Below are positions 22,461 through 33,437 of a stretch of 64,000 nucleotides of DNA, piece by piece. This DNA comes from Thalassia testudinum (taxonomy: Eukaryota > Streptophyta > Magnoliopsida > Alismatales > Hydrocharitaceae), in contig JAZHRO010000062.1 of the NCBI GenBank assembly GCA_037157565.1, forward strand, positions 930,001-994,000. Direction: 5' to 3'. The notes beneath the pieces were generated by a model. That model was not told the origin of the DNA. It made no database searches and saw nothing but the letters and a program-made list of their open reading frames with translations. The position numbers and the translations under genes were made by a program. Numbering within the stretch: the first letter of the stretch is position 1; each line of letters opens with the position of its first letter.

Positions 22461-23820
22461 ATGGCACCTAAATATAAGAGTAAGGGAAAAGCACCTCAAG
22501 ATGTTTTTCACAAGTTTTGCATCAATGAGGATGCTAGGTCAAAGTTTGATTGGTATAAAGGCCTAAAATTTCATCATTGTAGGCCAATTGACTTGAAAGA
22601 TTTCTCTCTTCAACTCTTTAATTTTACCACTCGTCTTTCCGAACAAAAACTCATGCATTTCTTTGATGAATCATTTTTTGCCAATGTTCCTGGAGTATAC
22701 CCTGATGTCAATTGTCTATTCTTTGCTAATCTCCAAGAACAAGAAAACAGAGGTCACCTTATCTTAACAACAAATGTTTTTGGTCAGAAAATCACCATCA
22801 CACCAAAATTCTTATCAACCATTAATGAATGTCCTAATGAAGGTCATCCATTTAACACACTTAAGGAGCAATTTCCTACTCATAAAATCCATGAAACTCT
22901 CTTGCTCCCTAACTGCCAGGGCAAAGCATTGGTTGCCTCAAACATGACTCTATTTACTCATCCTTTCTCATATCTTAGCATGGAACTTAAGGGCTAAAAA
23001 TTCAGGATTCCACAAAATTCCTATTGATATTTTACCCTAAATTTATGCTATCATTACAAGCTTCCAGGTAAATTGGAATACAGTTTTCATTCATTTTCTT
23101 AGACCCCATTACCATGCATCAACTTTACCATTGGATATTTTGGTGTCTCACATTCTTCATAAAAATAAAATTAACCTCTCTAATTTTACTCCTCTTAGAA
23201 AAGTGGTCTATTTTAAATGGTCTACTCTTCGAAACATGGGAGTGAAACCTACTAGAAAGGAATCCTCTAATGATGATGAAGAAGAAGAAGTTAATCCAAA
23301 TGCTCAATCTTCTTCTCATCCACCTTTTGAATCATCCTCCACTTTCGTTCATATAACCTACCCATATCCAGAAGCTGAAACACCTTGGGTAAATCTGTTT
23401 AATGTGTCTGGAACTGATCCCAATTTGATAAATACTTTCAATTACATTGGTCAAAATTTAACCAATCTTAATTTTGCCTTCCGTCACATGGAACTCAAAT
23501 TTCATGACCTTTCTCTTTCTATTGAGTCTTCTCATGTCACTTCTTCCACTCAGCAACCTAAACAAAGGAAGCGGACTCAGCGGAAAGCACCTCAAGAATA
23601 CAGTGAAAGAAGGCAAAAGCACTTTCAAGACCCATCTCATGTTTCATCTTCAATGGCAGAAGAAAAACCTGTTCTTTATGATGATGAAGAAGAAGAAGAC
23701 ATTGAAGATGAAGAAGTTTCATATGAAGATAGTGATGATGAAGATAAAGATGATGACGATGATAATGATGATGATGGTGGACATGTACAAAAGCTTATCA
23801 AAAAACGTCCTAGAAATTAG
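22461..23820 (+). pseudogene. Element A third ORF (env-like position; plant transposon protein type)
   Basis: Starts at ATG 22,461. The first 170 codons resemble the 'putative plant transposon protein' domain often found as an extra ORF in SIRE-like elements: a basic start, the ARSKFDWYKGLKF and CRPIDLKDFS segments, then VYPDVNCLFFANL and FGQKITITPKFL. The frame closes at 22,995 because of a one-base change near 22,975; the true continuation is in the frame of 23,131, with one TAA at about 23,036. The C-terminal half has a possible coiled coil, a Gln/Lys-rich patch and a very acidic Asp/Glu run (about 23,680-23,780) before the TAG at 23,818. I see no convincing membrane segment, so a true envelope role is not supported. 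Its function is unknown. Confidence 0.75.
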
Positions 23821-24205
23821 TTTAGTTTTCATTTTTTTGCTTGTTGAATTTGTATAACATTTATATCTTGCTAAACTTGTATGACTTTTAAGATTTCTTA
23901 TGTATGGCTTTGCTAAAATTGTCTCAAGCTTTATCTTTATGAAGTTATCATGTTTAGTTTTTATGAAAGTTTAATAGAGTTGGTTGTTCATGTATCATGC
24001 TTTGATTGCTTAAAAATGTATTATTTGCTCATTTTTTTGCTTGCTTGACAAAATAGAGGAGAAATGATTGGATACTTCATATTTAAAATAAGGAGAGCTT
24101 AGTTTGAGGGGGAGGTTTTTCACTCCTTGTGGAGTTTTTTATTCTTCTCTTATTAAAGTCTCTGTTTATTTTAAAATATGAGTATCTTGTTTGTTTTGTA
24201 AACAC

Positions 24206-24220
24206 CAAAAAGGGAGAGAT
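24206..24220 (+). other. Element A polypurine tract
   Basis: CAAAAAGGGAGAGAT directly before the 3' LTR. A second G-rich patch (GAGGGGGAGG) lies about 110 bp upstream. Confidence 0.85.
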
Positions 24221-24753
24221 TGTTGGAACCTAGTTCCATCTCTTTTCTGTGTTTTGGTGTTAACAAAATCATTTTAAAATCTAATGTGCTTATGAAGTAT
24301 TACAGGTTAAAAGAATCTGTGGATGCAAGCAATAAGATAGCATATGAAGGAAGAAGATTATAGTTTTTGTTATATTCATTGTATTTTAGAATCTTTGTGT
24401 GTCTTCTAACAAGTAAAACATAATCTAGGAGTTAAAATCAAAGTAGAGATAATTAGGGTTCAGAATATCATTCATTCATTCGTTTCAAAACTCAAATTTG
24501 ATTCTTTTAAAATAAAGTCATATAGAGTAGATGGGATAACTCTAAAAATTGACTTACACTTATAATATTAGATAATTGTAGCAAGTACCGATATTGGTCA
24601 TAAGTACCAGTACATGCTAAGCATAGGTTTGGGCCTAAGTCCCAAACTGTGAACAACAAGTATCGATACTCATCGTGAGTACCGGTACCAAGTGGTCACA
24701 ATTTGTGCACTTGGTTTTGCCTGGACCTTACAAGTACCGGTACTAATCACTAG
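24221..24753 (+). repeat. Element A 3' LTR, first part
   Basis: Starts TGTTGGAACC and matches 2,335-2,787 closely, then 3,170 onward. It contains GTACCGGTAC units and ends at ACTAG, where a reversed solo LTR is inserted. It has only one LTR head, unlike the 5' LTR. Confidence 0.9.
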
Positions 24754-26433
24754 TGAAATTGCACTAGAGGGGGGGTGAATAGTGAAATTATATAGTATTG
24801 TAATACAACAAATTCAATCACACAATATACTCAATTATTTTTAGGTGGAAACCCAAACCGGGTGAAAACCACCACCTAACCCTCTCGAGTTAGGATTTTC
24901 CGATCAACCAAGTTGATCAAAATCCACTAAACGAATCACTTTGAAACGAGGGTGATTCAACCTCAGTACAACCACGCTACAAGTACGAGGGTAGCGTTCC
25001 TCAACCCCTTCCTTCCACGAGAAGGATTTTGTCCCACGAAGGAGACGGGAATTCGCAAAGCGAATACCCAACCAAAATACAAAGATAAAATAAAACAACA
25101 GTCCTATAGAGCCAACAAAATTAAACCTAGCTTCTATAGGAAATAGGAAACTCCCCTTTGCAAGGAGTGCGTCGACGATGACGCGGTGCGTGTGCCACGC
25201 GATGGCGCTACGTCGCTCTCGTTATCTACGGCGGGAGAGCGGGTGCGCAACGGTTGAATGCTCTCAAGAAAATGGAGCTTGAGCTTGGAGAGCAAGAACT
25301 TCTTGGACACAAGAGTGTGAAAATGTGTAGCTAAGTGTATCCAAGTGTATTTCTAAGTGTCTCTTATGTTTCTCTTCTTGTGTATTTGTGTTACAAAGGT
25401 TCCCCTCTATTTATAGAGGCCTTAGGAAGGCTTTGGAAGGCTTGGAAAAGCTTCCATAGCCGTTGGGTGCAAAGCCCAAGAGAATCAGGCCGAAATCAGG
25501 ACAATGATTGCATTTGACAAGGTTATCAGATGTCTAACTCTGGCATCAAACGTCTGGAAGGCCACTTTAAGACGTCTGATTCCAAGGTCAGACGTCTGAT
25601 TCTATGCGGGTTTCTCCCTGACTTGAATCAGATCTAAACAGGGTTTTTGTGCAAGTCCATCAGACGACATACAGGACGTCTGGCACTATGTCTGGACGTC
25701 TGGAAACCTACTTTTACTGTGGGAATTGATTTCCAAACGTTGCAACGGCTAGAAAATCTCTGAGAAGAGATTTTGGGTCAGCCGAGGCAAAACGGTCATT
25801 TATCAGACGTCTGTAAAGTCCTATGGACGTCTGATAAGGCTCTAACGGTCATATCCTTGAGCGTCTTCTAAGCCAGCCAACGGTCCACTAACTGGACGTC
25901 TGGCAAAGTCATCAGACGTCTCCTGAGACGTCTGGTCTAAGGTCTGGACGTCTGATTTCATCAGACAGAACTAACTATGTCCAGCCTAACAGTTATCAGA
26001 CGTCTGATTCGTGAATTAGACGTCTGGAAAGTCTGTTTTAACCCTATATTGGTTTTCTAAGTGTTCTACAGAAAACCTAAGTATCCTAGGGTTGTGCAGG
26101 TGTTCCTAGGACTACTGTTAGGGTTCTTTGAGGCTCTTTAACATAATGTCTAAGGAAAATAAAGAGCAAGAAAATAAATACAAGAGATACATGAAAGGAT
26201 AAAAAAGAATCTATCCTATTCTTCTTGTCTTCCATCTCCAATCTTTCGCTCCACGCGAACCTCCTCTGTTTTCCGTCAAGCTCCTCCAATCCGTCCTGGA
26301 TGCGAGCTCGAACTCCGTCTAAACACGTCCTCATTTGCAATTGACCTGAAATCTAGGACTCAAATTGCAAATGTTAAATAACACATGTTTTGTTATCATC
26401 AAAACAAATGATCGTGGTGCTCTAGCACCAACA
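24754..26433 (-). mobile_element. Solo LTR of the B family (CAGACGTCTG type), reversed
   Basis: 1,680 bp between exact ACTAG duplications (24,749-24,753 and 26,434-26,438). On the minus strand it starts TGTTGGTGCTAGAGCACCAC, like element B's LTR. The minus TATA box is at 25,409-25,416. Some fifteen CAGACGTCTG-type units lie at about 25,525-26,030, upstream of the TATA on that strand. No internal sequence remains. Confidence 0.93.
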
Positions 26434-26958
26434 ACTAGTACCGACACATGTAGGTCACTGAACCCAAATCTGTGAGTCACAAGTACTGGTACTCATCATT
26501 AGTACCAGTACCTGGTGACTTAGTGGGGCTAACTGTAGGCAGTCAATACCGGTTCCAACTAACCGTTGTAACCAATCTAAACGGCTATTTTGCAATTAAA
26601 CCTATCTTTAATCTTCCCAAATTGCCCCTAACGGCTAGTATTCGTAGGAGAGGTGTTTAGTGGCTTATATAAGCACTCTTTGAGTGTCTTTTGCACAAAA
26701 AGAAAAGCCAAAAATACTATCCTTGCCTACACCTCAAACTCTCAATTTTTACAGCTGCAAAGGAGCTTGATTTGTTGCATTCCTCTCATGGCCTCTCTCT
26801 ATCTGCAACAAGTCATCAAAGGCGATCGTGTTCTTCATTGTTCAATCGTTCGTTTATGCCTTATTATTATCGTTAGATTAATTTATATACTCTTATTAAG
26901 CAATATACTTGTTGGAGACTTAGGAACTTTTTGTAAACTTTTATTTGCATCTTGCTTA
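26434..26958 (+). repeat. Element A 3' LTR, middle part
   Basis: Continues the LTR between two solo LTR insertions. It holds GTACCGGTAC-type units near 26,480-26,560 and the TATA box at 26,666-26,672, and ends at GCTTA. Confidence 0.9.
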
Positions 26959-28671
26959 TGTTGGTGCTAGAGCACCGCGATCGTTTATTTTGATGATAAA
27001 AAAATACGTGTCATTTAACATTTGCACTTGAAGTCTTAGATTTCAGGTTAATTGCAAATGGAGACATGGTTAGAAGGAGTTCGAGCTCGCATCCATGGCG
27101 GATTGGAGGAGCTTGATGGAGAACAAAGGAGCTTCGCGAGGAGTGATGGCTTGATGAAGGAAGGAGATGAAGAATAAGATAGATTTCCTTTCCTTGTACT
27201 CTATGTGTTTTTGCTTCTTTTGTTGCTCTTTATTTTGTTACTTAGAATATCATGTTAAAGAGCCTCAAAGAACCCTAACAATAGTCCTAGGAACACTTGC
27301 ACAACCCTAAAATACTTATGTTTTTTGTAGAGAACTTAGAAAACCAATATATGGTTCAAATAGCCTTTTTAGACGTCTGATAATGACTTTTAAGACGTCT
27401 GACTGTTGACACAGACGTCCGATAATGTTTAGGCTGGACTTAGTTAGTTCTGTCTGATGAAATCAAACATCCATACCTTAGTCCAGACATCTTAGAAGAT
27501 ATCTGATGATTTTGCCAGACATCCAATTAGTGGACCGTTGGCTAGCTTAGCAAACAACGAAGGGAATGACCGTTAGAGCCTTATCAGAAGTCCGTAAGTG
27601 TTCCCAGACGTCTGATACATGACCGTTCTGCCTCGACTAACCCAAAATCTCTTCTCAGAGATCTTATAGTCGTTGCACTCCCTTGGAAATCCATTCCCGC
27701 AGAAAAGTAGGTTTCCAGACGTCCAGACATCAGTCCAGACGTTCTGTATGTTGTCTGATGACAATTCACTAGAACTCTGTTTAAATCTGATTCAAGTCAG
27801 GAAGAAAACCCGCCTATAATCAGACGTCTGACTTTGTTTCCAGACGTCTTAAACTGGTTTTCCAGATGTCCGATGCCAGGATCAGACGTCTGATAACCCT
27901 GTCAGTGTAATGATTAATCCTAATTTCGGCCTAATTTTCTTGGAGCTTGCACCCAACGGCTATGGAAGCCTTCCAAAGCCTTCCAAAGCCTTCCTAGAGC
28001 CTCTATAAATAGAGGAGAACCTTTGCCACTCAAAAACACACCAAGACATATCCAAGCTACATACTTTCCACTCTTTAGTGTCCAAAAGAAGAAGATCATA
28101 TAGAAGAAAGCTCTTGATCTCCAAGCTTAGTTCTACACCTAGAGAGCTTGATTCCTGTTGCGCACCCGCTCTCCCACTATGATTATGAGAGCGACGAGCG
28201 CTATCGCGTGGTTCACGCATCTGCGTCGTTGACGCACTTCCACTAAAGGGAAGCATCCTTACACCTATAGAAGCTTAGTTTTAGAATATCTTTGTTGGCT
28301 CTATAGGACTATTTGTAATTTACTTTGTTATTTGGTTGGGTATTCTCATTGCGAATTCTCGTCTCCTTCATGAGACAAAATCTTTCTCGTGAAGAGAAGG
28401 GGTTTGAGGTACGCTACCCTCGTATAAAGTAGCGTGGTTGTAATTGAGGTTGTACTACCCTCGTTTAAGTAGTACGTTAGTGGATTTGATCAACTTGGTT
28501 GATCGGAAAATCCTAACTCGAGAGGGTTATGTGGTGGTTTTCACCCGGTTTGGGTTTCCACCTAAAAATCATTGTGCACTTTGTGTGATTGTCTATTTTG
28601 TGAGGTTGTTATATTTTAATTCCGCATTTTTACGTCACGCTGATCTCACCCCCTCTAAGTAGGGAATTACA
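26959..28671 (+). mobile_element. Solo LTR of the B family (CAGACGTCTG type), forward
   Basis: 1,713 bp, TGTTGGTGC at the start and GGAATTACA at the end, between exact GCTTA duplications (26,954-26,958 and 28,672-28,676). Palindrome units lie at about 27,368-27,897, and the TATA box TATAAATA at 28,004-28,011. Many units show C-to-T or G-to-A changes at the central CpG. Confidence 0.93.
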
Positions 28672-28940
28672 GCTTACACCTGTATCTTTATTTCTTTTTG
28701 ATATCTTGTAATTGGGTTGAAGTAACCTTTTAATTACCTCAGGTATTAGCAAATTGATTCCCTCTGGTTTGAGGGAATCGGGTTAAAAATCCTAAGTCGA
28801 GAGACTTAGGTAGTGGAGTACCCAAGTGAGGGGAACCACTATATATCTTGTGTATTTTTGTGGTTTGTTATTCCTGCAAACTTTTATCTACCACACTATT
28901 CATCTCCCTTCTAGTGTGCTTGTGCTTTACAGATCCTACA
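28672..28940 (+). repeat. Element A 3' LTR, last part
   Basis: Ends AGATCCTACA, matching the 5' LTR end at 14,476, and is followed by TGAAC, A's target duplication. Confidence 0.92.
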
Positions 28941-29187
28941 TGAACACCATCGATTGCATTTAAAAACACGTTAGCATCGTTTACAAATCTGGGAGCAACC
29001 ATCTACTATTTTTTTATTATTTTTGTTTTTGTATTTTTTCTATATTTTTCTATTTTAAAATGAAAATAACTAACTAACCTAATCCTAATCAAATTAATGT
29101 AATCTATGTGAAAATAGGAAATCGGGAAACCTAATTTAAACCTAGATCTAATGTGCATGCGTGTGATGATGGAGCAAGGGAGGTGGT
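28941..29187. other. No gene seen; older flanking sequence
   Basis: AT-rich remainder of the older layer. It ends in GTGGT, the duplication of the next solo LTR. Confidence 0.5.
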
Positions 29188-31962
29188 TGATGATAACATC
29201 ATCATCAACCATATCTAGCTTTATTTATTCATATTCCATCATTAAATGCTCCTACATAACCGCTAGAGAGATGTAATTCACTGAAAATCCATTCTGAGAG
29301 AATAACAAGAAAACAGGAGTAAAACTGCAATTTTAACTGCATATCTCAATTGCAGAACAATCATGGGATTTCTCAGGGGTTAATTAAAGGTCAAATGATC
29401 TTAATTGTCTAACAAGTGGGTCCGTGCATATAGAAATGGGTTTTCGCGCGTTTCGAGAATTAAATGACATCTGAAATCCTAAAAACAAACTCGCTTAATC
29501 TACTGAGGTTCTGGTCAGAATGAAATTCACCTAAACCCTCTAAAATTCATAGAAGAATATTATCTAGTGTTTGGCATCTTTTAATTGACCATTAGAACCT
29601 ATTTTGACCTAAAACAGAGTCACAGACAGACCTATGCCCTAATTTGGGTTTTTACATAAATTATCCAGTCAAACGAGGTCAAAATCAAAATCCAACTTCA
29701 CCATTGGATTCCTTATGTCCAAATTATATTTTTACCAAAATTTAGGCCTAATCTAAGATTGTTTCGACCTAGTTTGCAATTTGGTTCAAGTCTGACTTTC
29801 TTTATCTCCAATAGCCCCTCAGCTTTTGAATTCCTCACAAAAAGCCCACCAGCTTCTTTGTATTCTTCACAAAAAGGTCCATGCCACACATGAACTTCTA
29901 ATCCTACAACTCTAGTGAGCTTCATTTGTCAAGATCTCTTTGATTTCTTGACGAATCCTTCTCAGATTTGAAAGGGGAATTCGTCAAGAAATTAGCTTCC
30001 TTTTTAACCAGATCCGAAGTCTCGAAAATCGCCCAATGTATCATGTGAATCCTTCAAAGGAGTGGGTTTCCAACTCCGAAGACCTTCCAAAGTTGAAAGC
30101 TTGGATTCCAAGCTTCAACCGACCCCCTGCTACCTATATAAAGAACCCCTAGGGCAGATCGGTCTCTCCACGCTCGATTTTGGCTTGGAACACCTCTATT
30201 TCATCTTTCCTCTCCGGCTGAGAGGTTCCTCGATGTCCGGTAACTCCTCCTGATCTTCCTCGTCGTTCATTCACAATACCAGTGGCGGATTCCTTCCCCT
30301 CAAATTCTTCCTCTCTTGACCGTACCAGCAGGAGCCTCCTTCCCATCGTCGTCACCGTTTCTACCTCATCGAAGCATTTCGTCTTCTCTGTCGCCAATGT
30401 ACCCCCGACACGAATTCCCCTCCTTTTGTCTAATTAGCTTAGGTTATATTAGTTCCTTATAGCTCAAAGGTTAGTTTCCTACCAAAAACCCCACAAATAT
30501 CCCCTCGACGCCGTCAATCACCCTCATCTTCCCCGTCTCTGGCAATCCCTCCGACGAGGCACCCCCATCGCTACACTCATCCACACTCCTCGCCACAACT
30601 CCCAAAACCTTTGCCACGACTCCACCAATCAAAGCCCCCTCCTATTTTGCTCCACTTCTCACCCAAACACGCCCCCGAACAACCCACGTTCCTCCGTCCA
30701 GTTCTGACTTCGCCAGCCACCTACACGCATCCTCATGCTACATCGCACCCACCACCATGTTCCTCGTTCTACGGCGAAGCTACTAAACTATCTAACCAGG
30801 CCGCAAGGCTGTGTTCTTCATTTTCAGGTTCACCGCCACCATGTCCATTACTAGAGCTACTTCGAGCAAGTTTGAAGCCGTATTCTTGCGACATATGCTC
30901 CAAGTGCCACCTCCAGGTGACACAGCTACATCCTAGGAATCATCCCAGGTCTTCGATTGAGGCCTCCATCAGCTGCAACCATCCATTTGAGCGGAAGCAT
31001 CTTCACTGTAGCGCACGAGCAGAAGGACGAGGACATAGTCCCACATCGGGCGCAGAAGAACATCGAGCAACGCATAAAAGGAAAAAGTGATTGGGGCTAT
31101 CACCTAAACTCACAAGGGGGTGAGGTCCCCTGCACCCCTCACATGCCTCGCCCGTGACACTGTCCACGCAGGCCTGGTCCGACCCGTATACCCCCCTAAC
31201 CCTATACTCACACCTCGGCTACGATCCACGCCCATAGGCCAGGTCGCAGGTGTGCATTGATCCGATACCTGAATACCCGATACTGTGCATGGCCCTAGGA
31301 GGGCGTGAAAGAGGAGAAACCAGAGAGAAGGAAAGAGAGAGAGCCCACGGGGTTAAGGGGGGTTCTGCTCTGTTGTGTATTGGCTAACACTTAGCCAATT
31401 TTGTAAGGTGCCTCCCCATGCATAAGAAATAGAGCCAAGGAAAGAAGGAAAGAAAAGGCAAGGCAGAGAAGCTAAGGAAGAAAGAAAGGAGAAGGAAGAG
31501 GGCCTGTGCACATAGAGAAAGAAGAAGAAGAAGAAGAAAGAAGAGATAGAACCAAAGAAGAGAAGGAAGAAGAAGAATAGAGCAAAAGGAGCACTGTAGA
31601 AATGTCTTTTAAGGCGTCTGATTGATCATCAGTTCCTTCAATTGATTATATTTGAGTAAATGCAATATGTGTTAGACTTATAATTGGTGATTCAAATCAC
31701 CAATATTTTGTCTAGATTTCTTTTGACTCTTCATATACTCATGCTATACATTGCATATTAATTTTTAAGTAATTAATTGTGCTCATTTATATTATTTGTT
31801 GAGATTAACCATTGAATTCCATATTTGCTCCCAGCGAACTATCTCGGAATTCATTTCTCATATTCGAGTTATAAATTTTATCGGTTGTTCAAACTATTTT
31901 TGAGAAATTATTACTACAACGAATGCATCCTTCAAAACCCTTCGATCCAGCCCAAACAAACA
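29188..31962 (+). mobile_element. Family C solo LTR, second copy
   Basis: 2,775 bp, starting TGATGATAAC and ending AAACAAACA, between exact GTGGT duplications (29,183-29,187 and 31,963-31,967). It matches the copy at 18,101 over its whole length, with a TATA box at 30,135-30,143 and a purine tract at 31,310-31,590. A single degenerate palindrome unit remains near 31,610. The open frame at 30,611-31,090 shows no recognisable domain and I do not call it. Confidence 0.88.
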
Positions 31963-32108
31963 GTGGTTGACCACCACTTGATGGTGGTGGTGGGCGTATG
32001 AGTATGGTGGTGATGCAAAGACGAAAATGATGCAAAAATAATCAATGTAACATGAAATAATGAATCACTATATTATAAATAATTATTTCAAACACTAGAA
32101 CTAGAATT
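31963..32108. other. No gene seen; older layer between two solo LTRs
   Basis: Short AT-rich stretch containing GGTGGTGG-type repeats. It would join 33,438 once the next solo LTR is removed. Confidence 0.45.
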
Positions 32109-33437
32109 TGTAGGATCTATAGATAGATGGCTACTATTCTACGTGCACAAGCACTCAAGCAAAGAATTAGTAATAACAAAAAAGATTTGCACAAATTACA
32201 ATCATAGAAATTGACACAAGATGTATAGTTGTTCCCACTCACTTGGGTACACTACCTAAGCTTCCCAGCTTAGGATTTTTAACTCGATTCTCTCAACACT
32301 GAGGGAATCAATTTACTAAACAAGGTAATTAACGGGTTACCTCAACCCAAGTACAACAACGTGTTTGTTACAACCCAAAACAACAAACAAAAGCTTAATT
32401 ACAAATAAGAACAAAATAAATCTTATAACAAGAATACCTAAGAGTCTCAACAAGTGTATAAATTATATTATCAATTTAAGAGCCTAGTGAAGACGTGAAC
32501 TGCCTTGTGAATGCATGAAAGAAACACGTCGAAAAGTTTGCAAAAGTGTAGAGAGATTGAAACCAGCAAACACCAATTTCTTTTCTTCAAAATATGGTGG
32601 AAATATGAAATATAGCTCTAGAATTTTTCTCTTCTATTTCTCGTATATATTATGTGTAAACTAAGAGTCCTAGGTTCTTTTTATAAAGTTAGGACCTTGG
32701 TAATACATCTACTAGACGTTGTGGTTTAAATCCCAACGTTCATATTGCCAAAATTAATTTTCTAGCCATTCAATTTTGAGCCAACAACTAACTGGTACTA
32801 ATACTGCAGTACAACTACCGGTACTAGCTGCATACAATTTTTCTGCAACCAGTACACAAGAGTCCTGGTACAGGTACTCATCATCGATACCGGTACTTGT
32901 GACTCCCAGGTTTGAGACTCACTAGGCACTGTGACCTACCTGTATCGGTACTCATCATAGGCACCAGTACTTGTAAGGTTCAGGCCAGAACTGAGTCTTC
33001 AAACTGTGACCATCAAATACCGATACTTATGGTTAGTATCAGTACTTGTTGTTCACAATTTGAGACATAGGCTCAAACCTGTATCTTGCATATACCGGTA
33101 CTGATGAACAGTACTAGTACTTGCTTACAAGTACCTATTCTAAGAGATTTAATCAATTAAGTATGTTCTTTGAAAATGATCGATATATTAATCTTACTTT
33201 ATCTCTAATTATTTTTACAATCTAAGTTATATTCCTTTATTAGGAGGCATATATTCTATGAAATAAAAACCTAATCTAAAAAACTAAATATCAGAGATGA
33301 TCTTCTCCTCCTTGTCATCTTTCCTCCATGTCATGTTCTCCTTGCCATAGTTCAATGTTTGCCTTGATCTTCACTTTAATCTAAAAAATACTCAATTTTG
33401 TTAACACCAAAACAAGATGTGAAACAAGTTTCCAATA
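32109..33437 (-). mobile_element. Solo LTR of the A family (GTACCGGTAC type), reversed
   Basis: 1,329 bp, close to the 1.32 kb of A's 3' LTR. The plus-strand left end TGTAGGATCT is the complement of A's LTR end. The right end reads TTTCCAATA, where TTCCAACA would be expected. Flanks are GAATT and GAAAT, an imperfect duplication. GTACCGGTAC variants lie at 32,795-33,125, many decayed, so it looks older than element A. Confidence 0.83.

Larger units (their letters stand above)
2335..28940 (+). mobile_element. Element A: SIRE-like Ty1/copia retrotransposon, heavily nested
   Basis: The full span lies between matching TGAAC duplications (2,330-2,334 and 28,941-28,945). Order: 5' LTR, primer site for initiator tRNA-Met, gag, protease, integrase, reverse transcriptase, RNase H, an extra third ORF, polypurine tract, 3' LTR. 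Integrase before reverse transcriptase is the Ty1/copia order, and the extra ORF after RNase H is typical of SIRE/Maximus-type elements. Four younger insertions interrupt it (3,793-14,210; 18,101-20,861; 24,754-26,433; 26,959-28,671). Frameshifts, stops and an in-frame deletion in reverse transcriptase make it non-functional. The SIRE assignment rests on layout and motifs and has not been tested by phylogeny. Confidence 0.85.

Noticed and set aside
22461..23820. Retroviral envelope gene
   Set aside because: No signal peptide, fusion segment or membrane anchor is visible; the N-terminal likeness is to the plant transposon protein type.
25525..26030. CRISPR-like array of regularly recurring short repeats
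   Set aside because: Units are 10-bp palindromes at irregular spacing inside a plant LTR, with no leader or cas genes.
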